From positions 2,294,001-2,358,000 of the forward strand of contig NC_088940.1 of the NCBI RefSeq assembly GCF_033473495.1: a stretch of DNA of 64,000 nucleotides, given 5' to 3'. The notes under the pieces are model-generated. The model was not told the origin of the DNA. It did no database searches and saw only the letters and a program-made list of their open reading frames with translations. Below, one piece after another: positions 21,488 to 33,811 of this stretch. Position numbers and translations under genes: made by a program. This DNA is from Cercospora beticola. Taxonomy: Eukaryota > Ascomycota > Dothideomycetes > Mycosphaerellales > Mycosphaerellaceae. Each line of letters starts with the position of its first letter. Position 1 is the stretch's first letter.

Positions 21488-23129
21488 ATGGTTGAAGGCG
21501 AAGCAGGGACGAATAGAGATAACGCGATGAAGATGCAGAACGAACGCGAAACAAGAACTGAAATCGAAATGGCAAGGTCGTCGATCGGCGACGAAGTGAC
21601 GACTTCACAGACTCAAGCACAAGCGCATGAACCTCAAACGCCGGCTGAGATCGCGGCTCCGATGACTTGGTCTGAGAATGTGAGCCGAGCGCATTCGAGG
21701 ACGAGTAGCCGCGCGGAGGAAGAGGAAGATGTCGAATTGCAAGCTTTTGCCTCGAGGCAAACGGAGGGGAATTTTGCGTTGCGAGAGGATGTTCCGCCTG
21801 ATGGGGGGTACGGTGAGTTTGTCTACTCATCTTCTTCTGCTCACAAACGAGTGAGTGGATGAAACGTACTTACTGATAATTCACATCGCAGGCTGGATCT
21901 GTACCCTCTGCGTCTGCCTCATCAACGCTCACACCTGGGGCGTCAACGCCGCATGGGGTGTTTTTCTGGCATATTTCCTGCGAGTCTCAACATTTCGCTC
22001 CGCGACACATTTGGAATATGCTCTTATAGGAGGTCTCTCCATCTCTCAGGCTTTAATGGTTACACCCCTCGTGGCCCTTTCGAACGAGAAATTCGGTACA
22101 AGAACTACACTTCTGATCGGGACGTTTTTGCTTTCCGCTTCGATGCTGACTTCCTCGTTCGCAACGGAAGTTTGGCAACTGTTTCTTAGCCAAGGAGTAT
22201 GTTTCGGATGGGGAATGGGATGTTTATACATCACCGCTGCTGCTATTCTACCACAATGGTTCTCGAAACGCCGGAGCTTGGCTATGGGACTTGCATCTGC
22301 GGGATCGGGGTTTGGAGGTTTGGCGTATAATTTGGGTGCTGGAGCCGGTCTGGAGACTTTGGGTTGGAGGTGGACGTATCGCATTTTGGCGATTGCTACG
22401 CTGGTGACGAATTTGACGAGTGCGATTTTGTTGAAAGATCGGAATCGACTTGTCAGACCGAGCACCAAGGCTTTTGATGTGAGGGAGTATGCGAGGGTGG
22501 AGACGTGGTTGTTGATCACTTGGGGGTTCATGACGGAATTGGGATTTGTGGTCTTGTTGTATTCGTTGCCGAATTATGCGCAGACGATTGGGCTTTCGAG
22601 TCAGCAGGGTGCTGTGGTGGGAGCAATGCTGAGTTTGGGGTTGGGCTTTGGAAGGCCGTTGGTGGGATGGATCTCGGATGTTTTTGGACGCATTAATGTT
22701 GCCACGGGCATGACCGCGCTTTGTGGGATCCTCTGCCTTGGAATCTGGATTCCAGCCAAATCTTACGGGGTGCTCATACTCTTCGCGATCTTAGGTGGGA
22801 CCGTGGCGGGAACCTTCTGGGGAACTGTGGTGCCGGTCACCGCTGAGGTGACTGGTCTGCAGAGACTGCCCAGCACATTTGGTATGATCTGCTTGCCACT
22901 TGTACTCCCAGCCACATTTGGCGAAGGAGTGGCATTGGAATTGGTCTCGGCGAGCGGATATGTCAGCGCCCAAGTCTTCACGGCTTGCACTTTCCTCGCT
23001 GGAGCAGTGGCGATTTGGCTTCTGCGCTCGTGGCAGCTACATGAGTTGGCAAAGCGAGAGCAGGCCGACCAGACGTTCTCTAGAGTCTGGCTGACCTTGC
23101 ACGGACTTTTTGATCTAAAGAAAGTGTGA
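21488..23129 (+). CDS. MFS porter, monocarboxylate-transporter-like (two exons)
   Basis: Exon 1 is 21488-21812 and exon 2 is 21892-23129; the 79-bp intron (gtgagt...cgcag) falls inside the family hallmark, rebuilding PPDGGYGWICT at the junction. The product has 520 residues. A 110-residue acidic cytosolic N-tail precedes about 12 membrane segments; the PDGGYGW entry to the first segment is the signature of monocarboxylate porters. Fungal relatives of this group often do not carry monocarboxylates (riboflavin and others are known), so the substrate is open. The C-tail is short. Plasma membrane location is inferred. Confidence 0.9.
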
Positions 23130-23397
23130 ACATCAATGGCGATGGTGGAAGAGGTTACCAATGAGTTGGGGAAGCGACAATCTAGGGCCAGAGTAGTGAA
23201 CCAACATCAGCAGTATCGACCCAGTCGAACAATTCTTATACTTTAGATAACAAAGAAGATCTCATCTACAATACACCAGCCGCCGTTCCCTCTCTCTCTC
23301 TCGCTCTCGAACCCCAACTTCAACACACCATGACATCTACCTCTCTCCTCCCTTTTCCCTCTCCTCTCCAGACTGTCCACTCTCCAGCCATCACCCC

Positions 23398-24048
23398 TCA
23401 ACCCCTCGGCGGCGGGAACCCAGCCCCATTCGCAAACGAAAACGAACTACTATCCTGGAAAGCCTGATAAGCCTGCACCACCGGCCCCGTAAGCTGCGGC
23501 AAAGACTGCTGAACACCCTGTGCCACAATGCCCGGATTAGCTTGTTGCAAAGCCTGCCCATACGCCTGCGTTGCCTGATACAATTTTCCCAAATTGTCCA
23601 ACACCACCGCAGACAATCCAGTCGTATCGAAATTTCCCTTCTTAGAAATGAGAAGTTGGTTTGTGGCGGCGATATTGGGTGCCAAATTGTTTTGCACGAA
23701 GGATTGGATTGTGAGGGCTTCTGTGAGTCCGATTGGGTTGTAGAAGGCGTTTTGGGTGGCGATTTGGAGGTCGTAGAGGAGTTGGTCGTTGGCTGCTTGA
23801 ATTGGGGGGCCTTTGGTTGAGGCGCTTAGGAGGTCGAAGCCATCAAAGGCGAGGAGGGCATAGTAAAGGTTGGTCACGTCGTTGTTGAGTCTTTGGAGGT
23901 CATCGGAGACGGTTTTGACGGCAGATTTCTCGTTTTTGTCTTGCTTGTCTTGGTGTTCTTGATGGTCTCCTTGGGCGGGGAGCGCAGAGGTGAAGGTTGT
24001 GATGGCGAGGAGGAAGTAAGTGAGTGAGGTCCAGCTTAGGGAAAACAT
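23398..24048 (-). CDS. Secreted HsbA-like (hydrophobic surface-binding / cell-wall galactomannoprotein) protein
   Basis: 216 residues with a signal peptide ending near TSALPAQG. A short charged linker (HQEHQDKQDKNEK) is followed by a helical domain from SDDLQRLNNDVTNLYYAL onward, built of amphipathic helices without cysteines, as in HsbA and Mp1p-type proteins. HsbA in Aspergillus adheres to hydrophobic surfaces and recruits cutinase; that role here is an inference. The Phe/Pro/Gly-rich C-terminus shows no clear GPI signal. Convergent with the MFS gene; a CT-rich run near 23292-23310 lies between their 3' ends. Confidence 0.76.
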   Translation of the reverse strand: MFSLSWTSLTYFLLAITTFTSALPAQGDHQEHQDKQDKNEKSAVKTVSDDLQRLNNDVTNLYYALLAFDGFDLLSASTKGPPIQAANDQLLYDLQIATQNAFYNPIGLTEALTIQSFVQNNLAPNIAATNQLLISKKGNFDTTGLSAVVLDNLGKLYQATQAYGQALQQANPGIVAQGVQQSLPQLTGPVVQAYQAFQDSSSFSFANGAGFPPPRG

Positions 24049-25150
24049 GGTCGCTGTAGTTTCCGTCGGCTATCTGTCGACAGCGCGGCTCTTCTGAGAT
24101 GTCTTGATTCAAGCTCGCTCTCTCTTGAGTGGTGTTTGGACTCGGGCGTCTGAGCCGTCTCGGAGTTGTCGGCGTAAGTCGTCAGCAGCAGAAAGAATAA
24201 TGTGCGCGAGCATGCAATTATACCTCCCAGGCCAGCTCATCAGTGCGCAAAGCTCAACTCCTTGATTACGCCCTCGCACAACCTGCCAACCATGTTAACC
24301 ACGCCCATCGATCCACAGCATCCTCGGCTCCTGAACGAATTTCCCCAAGGATTCGATGGCGAGCAGATCCAACAACAAACCAATCCTTCTCGAAATCTCC
24401 TCACCTCTGACCACGAGCAGACCAACAAATGACCGTCCTGCACCGGGACCACCTCATCACCCACCGCGATACCATGGTCCACGTCAAAACTCACTCCCAA
24501 ATACTCATCTATAAGCCCTGCTCAAGAAACGAATGAAGTCCACGGAACGCAGTCCGTGCTTCCCCAAAGCGGAAATCCCCCATGTTGGCACGAACCACAT
24601 CAAAGAAGCTTAATGCTTGTTAAACTCTTCCGTGAAGAGCTTGATGCCTGTAGACTGTTGGGCAATATCCCAGCTTCAGAGCGAACGAACCAATAAGTGC
24701 CAATTCCTGCAGCGAAGAGACGCAGGCACGAAATCGTAAGGTTCGAGTTCAATTTCAACTGTCTCCAGCTGCCAGGGCAAGCTTTCGCACGACGATGGCG
24801 ACGGAGGATCGAGGAAATTCTGTCAGCCGTGTGTCTAAACGAGGGGAATGAGTGTTATGGTGATCGATGACGATGGATGGGTAATGAGAGCGACCATCAT
24901 TCGTCAAAGATACAATTCGAACACACATCCTACCACAGCACGTCAGCATGAATGTGAAGCCCTGAGCATACTCTCATTCTCCAAACCCAACACGCAACGA
25001 GAGGAAGATTCCCACTGCAGGACTGTCATCATGCATTCCAACAGCTGCCAAACGTGCGACTAGCAAAGCGAGCTGTCAACATACGTACGCTTCCAAAGAA
25101 CCCATACACACAGCTGAACCGTCCGGACAATGGATGTTCAACAAGCACAC
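24049..25150. other. Intergenic region
   Basis: Upstream of the HsbA-like gene and downstream of the next - strand gene. Open frames are short and not protein-like. Nothing else recognised. Confidence 0.5.
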
Positions 25151-27134
25151 CTACTTCCCCAACCAAGAAAAAGCCGAAGCCCCTCCTATAGGATTCGCTT
25201 TCGTCTTCACCGTACTCCCTCCAGGCGTCGTGGGCGTCGCCAAAGCGCCCGAGTTCTCCTTCGTATTCTCCCTCGTGAGTCTCTCATTACCAATGGCAGT
25301 GCTGATCCGTCTGCCTTCGTCAAAGAAGCGGCTCTTACTGCTCTCAGTGACAGGTGCAGGACTCGCTGTGCCGGAAGAAGACGACGGGATAGGGGCATTG
25401 GCAGCAGATACCGTCCTCGATGCGGTCTTCGGTTTCAAGACTTTGATGCCTGTGTCTTTGCGTTGGTATACGAGCTCGCGGTTCTTACCTGCGTTGGCCC
25501 AGTCGAGGGACCCACCGGCTGATGACGAGGGAGCGGCCGAAGCTGAAGTCGACCCATCACGGCGCCAACTGCTCCAGATGGCAGGAGTAGCCACAGTAGA
25601 TTTGCCAGTAGTCGTCGAAGTGCCGCCTGAGTCTGAAGACGGATCTTCTCGATCAGTCTTGGTGTTAAGCATCGCCAAGGAAGGGCGAGCAGGAAGGCCA
25701 GGGCGCGAATCTGAGTCGGAGCCAGTTGTGCCAGATTTGGTCAAGTCCGTGGCGCCTGTTTCGGCTGCTACAATGCCGGGAGGTCTGTATTTGCCGGGCG
25801 GCGGACTCGCTGCCGCGGACGACACAGAAGCCGTGCTGCTACCACGCCCCAGCCCATTGAGGTACGGGGGCCGCTCAGGTGTCACAACTCGTGCTTTTGA
25901 AGCGTTCACGCCGGCTCCGGGTAGCGATCCGCTGAGAACATGCAGTGAATTGAAGGCGGCTTCGTTTTCGGGCCGTGACAGTGGTATGCTCAGCTTACTT
26001 CGCTCGTCATCATACAGTGTCATGCTGTTGGATGAGAATAGAATATCCGCGTTGTGTGCACGAAGAACATCGCTTCCGATGAAGATCTGTATTGACTTGT
26101 CGTTGTCGTCTTGTGTCACTTGTTCGATCACGCGAAAGTCGACCCGGAGCGAAGGTAGCTGTGGCGCAGGACTGCTCGACCTGGAAGAAGCAGGGTGAGG
26201 CACAGCCTCTGGAAAGTAGATAGGTAGCTCCACTGTCCGATAGCCTTCCTCATGAGCAACGATGACATCCTCGAATCCCAACTTTTGAATGAGTCGCAAA
26301 TCCAGAAATGATTTGTATGATCCTGTACACACTGCAGCATAGAGCAAAGCATCATGCTTGAAGTTCGTGTTCATCCAACACCGTATGATAGCAGGAACAG
26401 CGCCTAACAGTAGAAGCCCCGGAGCCAGGCCTGGTGCTTCAGAGGGCGATCGTGCAGAATCCAGTCCATAAGCAGCAGTATCCAAGTTGAGGCTACTTGC
26501 ACGACCGGAAGCTGCAGAGCGCATTGAGTGCACCGAGCTGGCACGTCCTTCCGACTTATGTGACGAAGTCCGCTCGGTCATCTGCAATCCTCCTAATCCG
26601 CTCCCTGTCCTAGAGAAGAAATCCATAGAAGGCCTCGAAGAATGCGAAAAGTGGTTCTGATTCGCGCTCTCATCGAATCGTACACTGTTCGCCCTCGAAG
26701 TAGCGCCCAGGGCTCTGCTTCGAGGCTCCTCTTCGGCATCCAAGTGGAGGCTGCTCATGAGGTTGTTGGCCTCGTCGTCGAAACCTGCGAAACGATCTGC
26801 AGCAGGTTGCTGGAGCGGCCCTGCAAAGTCGTCAGTCCATGCCTATCACAGCCCGCAGTAGGCATATGGAGAACCTACCGTGTTGCGGCGTCCCACTCAG
26901 CACACTCGGAAAAGGCGACTGGTTCCCCCATACGCTCTTCATCCGAGCATCGTCGTCCTGTTTCCTCTCCAGCCTCGCTATCCTCTCGGCGTGTTCCGCC
27001 TGGATTTGCTGTACACGGAGCAGATCGTTTTGAACCCTCCAGTGATCACCGTTGCTACCGCCAATGATGCCCGTAGTATTGCCGTTGTTATTGATGTTGA
27101 ACGACGGGGTAAAAGACTGGCTTTGCGGATCCAT
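25151..27134 (-). CDS. Conserved fungal protein of unknown function, scaffold-like (two exons)
   Basis: Exon 1 is 26879-27134 and exon 2 is 25151-26820; the 58-bp intron (gtaggt, ctgac branch, tgcag) joins GTPQH to GPLQQP. The product has 641 residues. The N-terminus begins MDPQSQSFTPSFN and carries a short coiled segment (LLRVQQIQAEHAERIARLER). A hydrophobic/structured core lies around residues 195-330 (LAPGLLLLGAVPAIIRCW, then LIQKLGFEDVIV). The rest is Ser/Thr/Pro-rich and disordered. From memory, homologues in other filamentous ascomycetes are sometimes labelled ubiquitin carboxyl-terminal hydrolase 19, but I see no Cys/His boxes of a USP, so I do not support an enzymatic call. Confidence 0.8.
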
Positions 27135-28315
27135 CGCAAGATGGAGACCGCATCCGACTTGGCTGCGTACAGCGCAACCTCTGGCACGCTGGCCGCAGAA
27201 CGCTCTGTCCTGAGTTCAACGATTCCTCCTGCCTCAACTCCTGGCCACGTAGTGTACTCGTGGCTTCTCCTTCCCTTCTACTACCGTGGCCACACGGCCG
27301 GCGCCGTGGTGCGCTGAAGTATACTACGCCACAGCTGCGCTTTCCCAGGCTCTTGGATCTATTCTTCGTCGGTACAGTATGCTCGCACTGGTTTATGCAC
27401 TTATCGACGTTGCAGGGGAGAAAGGCCGAGTCGTGTTGCGGGGATGTACTCGGTGTCGAGTCCACTGGGGACAATTGTCGCGGTTACAGTAGCTAGATTC
27501 GCGAATAATTCGATGATAGTATGCGCTCTACTCTTCACGCAAATCGCGTGGTCGCTGTCCAGAGTGCAAGGAGTGTGCTCGCCGATCGTTCGAAGTGGCC
27601 CCCAAAATATGACGAGACGGGAGGTTCAGAGTTTGGCACACGAAACTCGTGGCAAGCAGAGCCGCTGCGGGACCGGGATGGTGACGATTGCGGTTTGTCA
27701 AGAACTTTGCGCAAACAATATGTGCATGTGTTTCGAGGAGACGTGTCGATGGTTTGCGCTTCCTCCAGAGAGAGTCCATGATGAAGCTTCGACGCTAAAT
27801 GGGGAACGCTAGCAGCCACCACTCACGTGTCGGAGCGGGAACGTGAATGCATCCTGCGTGCGATCGCCGTGCGGGAACCATGTGCAACAGCCACATTTAT
27901 CATGCTCGAGCTGTTTTGCAAAGCGATGCCCCATGAAGTGGACATCATCGATGCAGGCCTGAGACTGCTGTGCCAAACCTTGACAGCAGCCACACTGCAC
28001 ATAGCCCTTGATTTCGTCCCCGAACAGATGACTCTTGAGCTGTTGCGAAGAGTGTATGATCTCTCGAAGAAAAAAGCGCAGAAGAAGTGTAGAATTGTAC
28101 GCTACAGCCTACTCCAATACAATGCGTACTCCGTGCTCAATACTAGGACCTGCCCATGCCCAATTGGTCATTCCACATTTTCATGTCTCGTCACGCCATC
28201 ATCGTTAATCATTCATTTTACCAGCCCAATCAATCAAGCACTACGGGTCAATGCTCGATGGAATAGGAGTGGTTGTGCTGCCGTGTTATTGTATGATCGC
28301 CCCTCTTGCCAATGT
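27135..28315. other. Intergenic region
   Basis: Promoter side of the preceding - strand gene and 3' side of the glycogen-binding protein gene. A 164-codon open stretch near 27827-28321 lacks an ATG start and protein-like composition. Nothing else recognised. Confidence 0.5.
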
Positions 28316-29783
28316 TTATGAGTCGATGATGTCGAGAGGCTTGCCGCCTTCCGAGAAAAACCAAAGCCCGACTGCGGTGAGAGCGACTGCGAACGCGAAC
28401 ATCGATCCAGTGAGGCTAAGATCAGGTCAGTAAATTGCAGATGTCAGCGCTGGCAGAATCACATACATTGCGGAGTAGTTCGTCTTGTCAACTTTCTCGG
28501 CAGCCTGTCCTGCCGCTGCCTGCACTGTCTCCTTGATTGTCTGAGCCTTCTCTTGGATGCGCTCGATGATCGGATCGGCCTGCTTTTCTTTCGTGGGTGT
28601 CATCGGTGGTGTGATAGGAGCTGCGGGTCGGTTATCTCCTTCTGCGATTGCGACCTGAGGCTTCTTCTTCGCATCTGCCAGCTCCTCTTCCTTGGCGTCC
28701 TCTGCCAAGCTAGGCGGGCTGGGAGACGCTTTCACAGCCTTTGCAGGAGGGGAAGGAGAGGGCGAGTGATCGTGCGTTTGATCTTCGGCCAACGACTTCT
28801 TGGTGCGAGCAATAGAATCAAGGATGCCCCTATGATCCGTTGGGAAATGCTCAAGTCCGGGTTCGTTGGGATCCGCCTAAGATAGTGTCAGTATGCGAGC
28901 GTCAACGTATCGCCAAAAGCATGATTTGGCTCACTTCCTGTGGTATCGAGTCTCCGCTGTGCTTTCTACGGCCCAGCAAAGGCGACTTGTCCGGGTGATC
29001 TTCGTGCTTTTGGTCATCGATGGCTGTGCTCTCGTGATGGAACAAAGGTGATACCGCCTCGTGCAGAGGACTGGCAGACTCGTGAGGAAGGAGTGGGCTG
29101 TGTTGCTCATGCTCGGGTTCCTCGTCATGTTTTTCGGCCGACTTGGCTGGTGCCAGCGTTTCGTGTGCAAAGAAGGGCGCTTGATGCTCCACACCTGGAG
29201 TGGCAGGAGGGGCATTGCGTTCCGATTGTAGCAATGGCGAAACAGGTGGAGGCTGGTTGCCACTCTCGTGCGGCATCAATGGCACGCCGTGGTCATGTAC
29301 CGAGTCCGTTCGATCGTGTTGAGGCTGGCCAGGCTTCACAGTGACCAGGTTGTTCTTGTTACCCCTGCCATCGTCGACCTGTGGCTCATGTTCGTCACAA
29401 ACCCACCAGTCTCCTGGACCGAGACGCAGCTTGTACTGATATTCGCCCTCCTGCACATTGAACGTTTTGGAAAACTTGTACTCGCCGCCGTCGTTCTTGG
29501 TGCCTTCCATCTCGATTGGCTCCCATTGTGGGTCACTGAGGGACGTTGCGATATAGACAGGCGGCTGAAGACCTGGCGATGTGTATTCGATGGTGATGGG
29601 AATGGTCATGGCGACGGCGCCTGGGGTGACAGGTCGAGCAGGAGCTTTGGGACCAATCCAAGACGGGCGAAGACTGACGAGAGGGCGGAGTGCTTCGACA
29701 ACTTTGGCTACGGGTGCCTGGACAATGGCATCGATAGAAGATTGTGGGGAAGTGGTGGGGTTATCCGATTGCTTCGAGGTCAT
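28316..29783 (-). CDS. Glycogen-binding (AMPK-type CBM48) domain protein with C-terminal membrane anchor (three exons)
   Basis: Exons 28935-29783, 28467-28876 and 28316-28415. Introns are 28877-28934 (gtgagc...tag) and 28416-28466 (gtatgt...tag). The product has 452 residues. Residues about 60-149 form an AMPK-type glycogen-binding domain, with the strand pattern EYKFSKTFNVQEGEYQYKLRL and WWVCDEHEP. The middle is low complexity with repeated SPLL and HES motifs, then a Lys/Glu/Ala helix. The last exon adds one hydrophobic segment (FAFAVALTAVGLWFF) close to the end, a tail-anchor layout. The protein would face the cytosol on an ER or other membrane. A link of glycogen to membranes, as STBD1 does in animals with a different domain order, is an inference. 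Met at 29783 was chosen over the open frame upstream (29900). Confidence 0.84.
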
Positions 29784-31670
29784 GTTAGTTGTAGGTCGCT
29801 GCTGGTGATGAAGCTGTCCGAGGGAGAATGTGTTGTGGTGAAAGCTGAGGATGATGGAAAGAGCTTCCTCGATTGGAATCGCAGGACTGCTCTGGCACAA
29901 CTCGCGGCGCAGGTGTAGCAGGCAAGTGTCGTGTGCTCGCGGGGGTGGGCTGAGGAATTGCTTGACCGTGACCGTGACTTGAGAACAATCAATGGCGTAC
30001 CTGTGGTCTGTTTGTCACGCGAGTTCTCGCGCGGCCTCGACAGGGAAGGCGTCGGCGGGCGAGTGCTTGGGCGGAGTAAGTACTATTGAGGACCTGCCTG
30101 CGTGGAGGGTGATGTGAAGATGAGCAAAGAGCTATCGATGGCGATGATGGAGGTGGAATGCATGTCTGTCACCGTACCACTGCCGTGCTGAACCACAGAC
30201 TTGCTTTGGAGCCCTGCGCGGTCGCTACATGAACCGAGCATGCCACAAACCATGGCACAGCTGGGCCGTTGCCTCAACCATCCTTGTCCGTCCATGCGTT
30301 GAGCGCACTGCAGTCCTGCCATGCACGACACTCCTCCTTCTCCTCCTCCTCCTCTTCATCCTGCTCCTGCTCCTGCTGCGACGGAGCTCGGCGGCAGGCA
30401 CAGCGCATGCACTCGCCGGTGCGACGCCCGCGAGGCTCGGATGGAATGGGGTGGTATGGCATCGCAGATCGTGTCAAACCACACGCCCAGGCACGGCGAT
30501 AACGTTGCCCGTGACGCTGCGATGACCCCATCCGTGGCGTTGGAACGGCCAAGGTGAGCGAGCAGTTTGCATGGGAGTTGTGAGGTCGACAAGGATCAAC
30601 GTGCAGAAGGCCCGTTCCATGTGGCGCTAACTTAGACCTGCAAACCTCCACACTCTACACACCATCCTTCTTCAACGACCGCCAAAGACGAGCACAGTAC
30701 ATGACCAACCTGTCAAGGTCTGCAAGTTGTCATTCTCTTCAAATTGACCTCTTCTCGTTATCACGCTGATGACATTCAAGCCAACCTGGAGCACAGCCTT
30801 CAGGCAGCTGCCTTGGACAATGGAGGAGCTGGATCCGGGAGTCTCCAACGAGACTGGAGTCCAGCAACAGAGCATCCTTCAGCGGCCGCAGGTTCCATCA
30901 GCCTTACCAGAGCAATACCTTCCAGCAGGCCTCAATTCTACGTTCGTCCTGCCTCGGTCGTCAGGGGCTGCAGACGAAACCGTACGCCGTTGCTGGCGCG
31001 TTACGGATACAGTTCCGAACCTCCCTGCTCTGAGTTGACATCCCTTCGCCAAACCGCTCGCCCACTCTAAGCATCTCACTTTTTCTTTTGTCAATCATGG
31101 TCAATTCAACGCGCGATGAACGGTGATGTTGGCCATGATGAGCAAACATCCGATTAAGAGCCCTATTACGCCACCTGTAAGATGGTAGTACCCGACGATG
31201 CAGCTGACGTCCACTGATGACAGATACTTCGTCGGATGCACGCTTATGACAGATTGGTACAGGTGCATTTTCCGACCACTTGGAATATTTAATGAGGCTC
31301 CCCAGGCGGCCTAGCCGTTGTAGCTGACCGCTGTTCTTCACAGTCGACTGCTTCGCGGTCGCGGCGACGTTGCCAGAAACTGTCGGCTTGAACAGGAGAA
31401 ACGCTGCTCGGTGCCGTTTCCCAGCCATTCGTTGGTCTCTGCTCCCTCTGTGTACATGTATATGTACTCGGTCGTTGCGCGTCGACCCCATGCACCTTTT
31501 CCTCCGACTTCTGAGCTCATGCTGCTTACTTGTGACATTCATTGACCGCTTGCCTTTTGCCGTCGGGGGAGCCGTGGAGTCTTGCTGACTTCTTTACACT
31601 CATTGGACCTGATATAAGAAACGCGTCTGTCGCTTCGGCATTCTACTGAAGATCAATTTCCACCCACACA
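29784..31670. other. 1.9-kb intergenic region with divergent promoters
   Basis: Separates the glycogen-binding protein gene from the MFS gene. A CT-rich run sits at 30331-30380. On the - strand, 31101-31268 holds a 55-codon frame with one hydrophobic segment (GGVIGLLIGCLLIMA), a weak candidate for a small membrane protein or a last exon. Nothing else recognised. Confidence 0.45.
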
Positions 31671-33417
31671 ATGGCGACAATGGCAGACAAGTCGGAAGAG
31701 CGTTCAGCTCCAGAGCAGCTTGACATCGAGATCATTCCAGGTACCGAAGTCATGAAAGACTTTGGGAACATCCATTTCGCGCATGCTGGTGGTGCCGACA
31801 CAGGCTCAGTGTATGCAAAGACATGCGAAACGACCATGAGCGTCTTGGCTGACATTTTGATAGCCTCGTTCCGCAACCTTCGAATAACGCCAACGATCCA
31901 TTGAATTGGAGTACGACGTGGAAGCTCATTGTTGCGACTTCGCAACTACTCTACGTCTGGGTACTGGTCTGCACCGCCCTCTCTCTGGCGCCATTGTTTC
32001 CTTTCCTGGGCCAGGAGTTCCACCTAGATCAGCAACAACTCTCGCTACTTACCGGCCTCAACGTGATCACCCTTGGGTTTGCCAATGTCTTGATCGTTCC
32101 GATTTCCAACATCTTTGGTCGTCGACCCACGGCCATCTTCTTCGGCGTTCTGGTCGTCCTCACCAACATTTGGCAGGCGCTTGCCTCGAGCCATCAAAGT
32201 CTACTAGCAGCTCGCGCATGTAATGGTATCGTTGCTGCAACCAGCGAAACGATAATGGTGCAGACGATTGCGGATATGTTCTTCCTCCATGAACGAGGTA
32301 CATGGATGGCAGCGTACTTCACCTTCTATTTCTCGGGAGCCTTCCTCGGACCCATCATGGCGGGTACCATTGGCAGCCACCATGGCTGGCGCAGCTTCTT
32401 CTGGCTATCTACCGCACTCACCGCTTTCGTCACTCTTCTGCTTGTCTTCTGCTACCCAGAGACGAAGTATCATCGTTCGAGTCCGCGCACATCCCAGCGA
32501 CCGAAGGGCGACGAGGATCAATCAAAAGCGCAAGGAAGGGTCGTCGACTCGGAAGTGAACAGCAACGACGACGCAGTATCTGGACAATACATCCGCAAGG
32601 GTCGTCCTGACAAGTCCCAATTTGCACCCTTTACCAAACCAGACAGCCGATGGATGAGCTTCATCATTCGGGACATCACCACGCCCATCATTGTCTTCTT
32701 CAACCCGTAAGTATCAGCTGTGCATTTCATGTTACACCATACACTAACACCTTCCCCAGAATCGTCTTCTGGTCCGCCCTCATGCTCGCCGGCCCCGCCG
32801 ACCTCCTCCTCCTCTTCAACCTCACCGAATCCGGCCTCTTCAGCTCCCCCGCCTACAACTGGAGCCCCGAAGCAGTCGGCTACTCCAACTTCGCCTTCTT
32901 CGTCGGCGGCCTCATTGGCCTCCTCACCTCCGGCCCCCTCTCCGACTACTGGGCCCGCCAAATGACCTTCAAAAACAACGGAATCCGCGAAGCCGAAATG
33001 CGCCTCCCAGCTCTCTTGCCTTACTGCTGCTTCTTCATCATCTCCCACGTCGTCGGCGCCGTAGGCTATCAACGGCACTGGCCCTGGCAAGCTATCATCG
33101 TCTGCGGATTCGGATTCTCGGGTTTAGCTGTGACTTCTATCCCATCGATTGCGATTGCTTATGCGATTGATTGTTATAAACCTATTTCTGGAGAAATTAT
33201 GGTTGTAGGAACGGTTTTGAAGAATGTTTTGGGGTTTTGTTTGAGTTATTGGGTTTTTGATGTTATGATGAGGGATGGGTGGACGACGGTTTTTATGGTT
33301 CAGTTTGCGGTTTCTATGCTGCCGGTTGTACTGACTGTTCCGCTTTATTATTATGGGAAGAGGTTGAGGAGGTGGACGAAGGATTCGGAGATTCATCGGA
33401 TGGAACTTATGATTTAG
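31671..33417 (+). CDS. MFS porter, DHA1-type (three exons)
   Basis: Exons 31671-31810, 31864-32706 and 32760-33417. Introns are 31811-31863 (gtatgc...atag) and 32707-32759 (gtaagt, actaac, cccag). The product has 546 residues. The entry motif NDPLNWSTTWK precedes the first membrane segment, as in fungal DHA1 drug:H+ antiporters. Loop 2-3 reads SNIFGRRPT (motif A-like), and a long cytosolic loop (charged, about 220-290) separates the two six-helix halves. These proteins export toxic compounds or metabolites across the plasma membrane; the substrate is unknown. Codon use in the last part shifts from C-ending to T-ending codons after about 33130, an odd local change within one exon. Confidence 0.9.
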
Positions 33418-33811
33418 ATGGGGCTTGATGGGTTTGGTTTTGGGGGTGGGGTTTATGATACAGAGGAGATGGGTATGGTTGATGTGTCTCTGGTAGCCCT
33501 TCGTATGCTGCACTTGCATTATTTGATGCCCACATGCCGCCGATTACAAATTCACTCGAGCCTGACCTGGGAGAACAGAAAGACTTCGTCACTATGGGAA
33601 ACGAGCAAGCTCTTCGAATAAGATTTCAATTGCATATGATTCAAGACATGTTCTCGATTTGTGCTGCATCTATACAATTCTCTCTACTCATTATGGATCC
33701 AAAGAGTAGGCAGAGCATCAATGCTCCTCATGCTGCTAAACAAGGGCCGCCACTCTGTGGAATGCTCTTGGATGGGAAGGGGGCTATCGGTCTCCATCAT
33801 ACGGTCTGATT
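33418..33811. other. Convergent intergenic region
   Basis: 3' ends of the MFS gene and of the basic-repeat gene face each other. The first 70 bp are G/T-rich. No gene is visible. Confidence 0.5.

Noticed and set aside
25151..27134. Label as ubiquitin carboxyl-terminal hydrolase 19
   Set aside because: No catalytic Cys or His boxes of the USP fold are visible; the label seems to be carried over between annotations.
30331..30380. CT-rich run as a functional element
   Set aside because: Simple low-complexity sequence; nothing ties it to a gene or structure.
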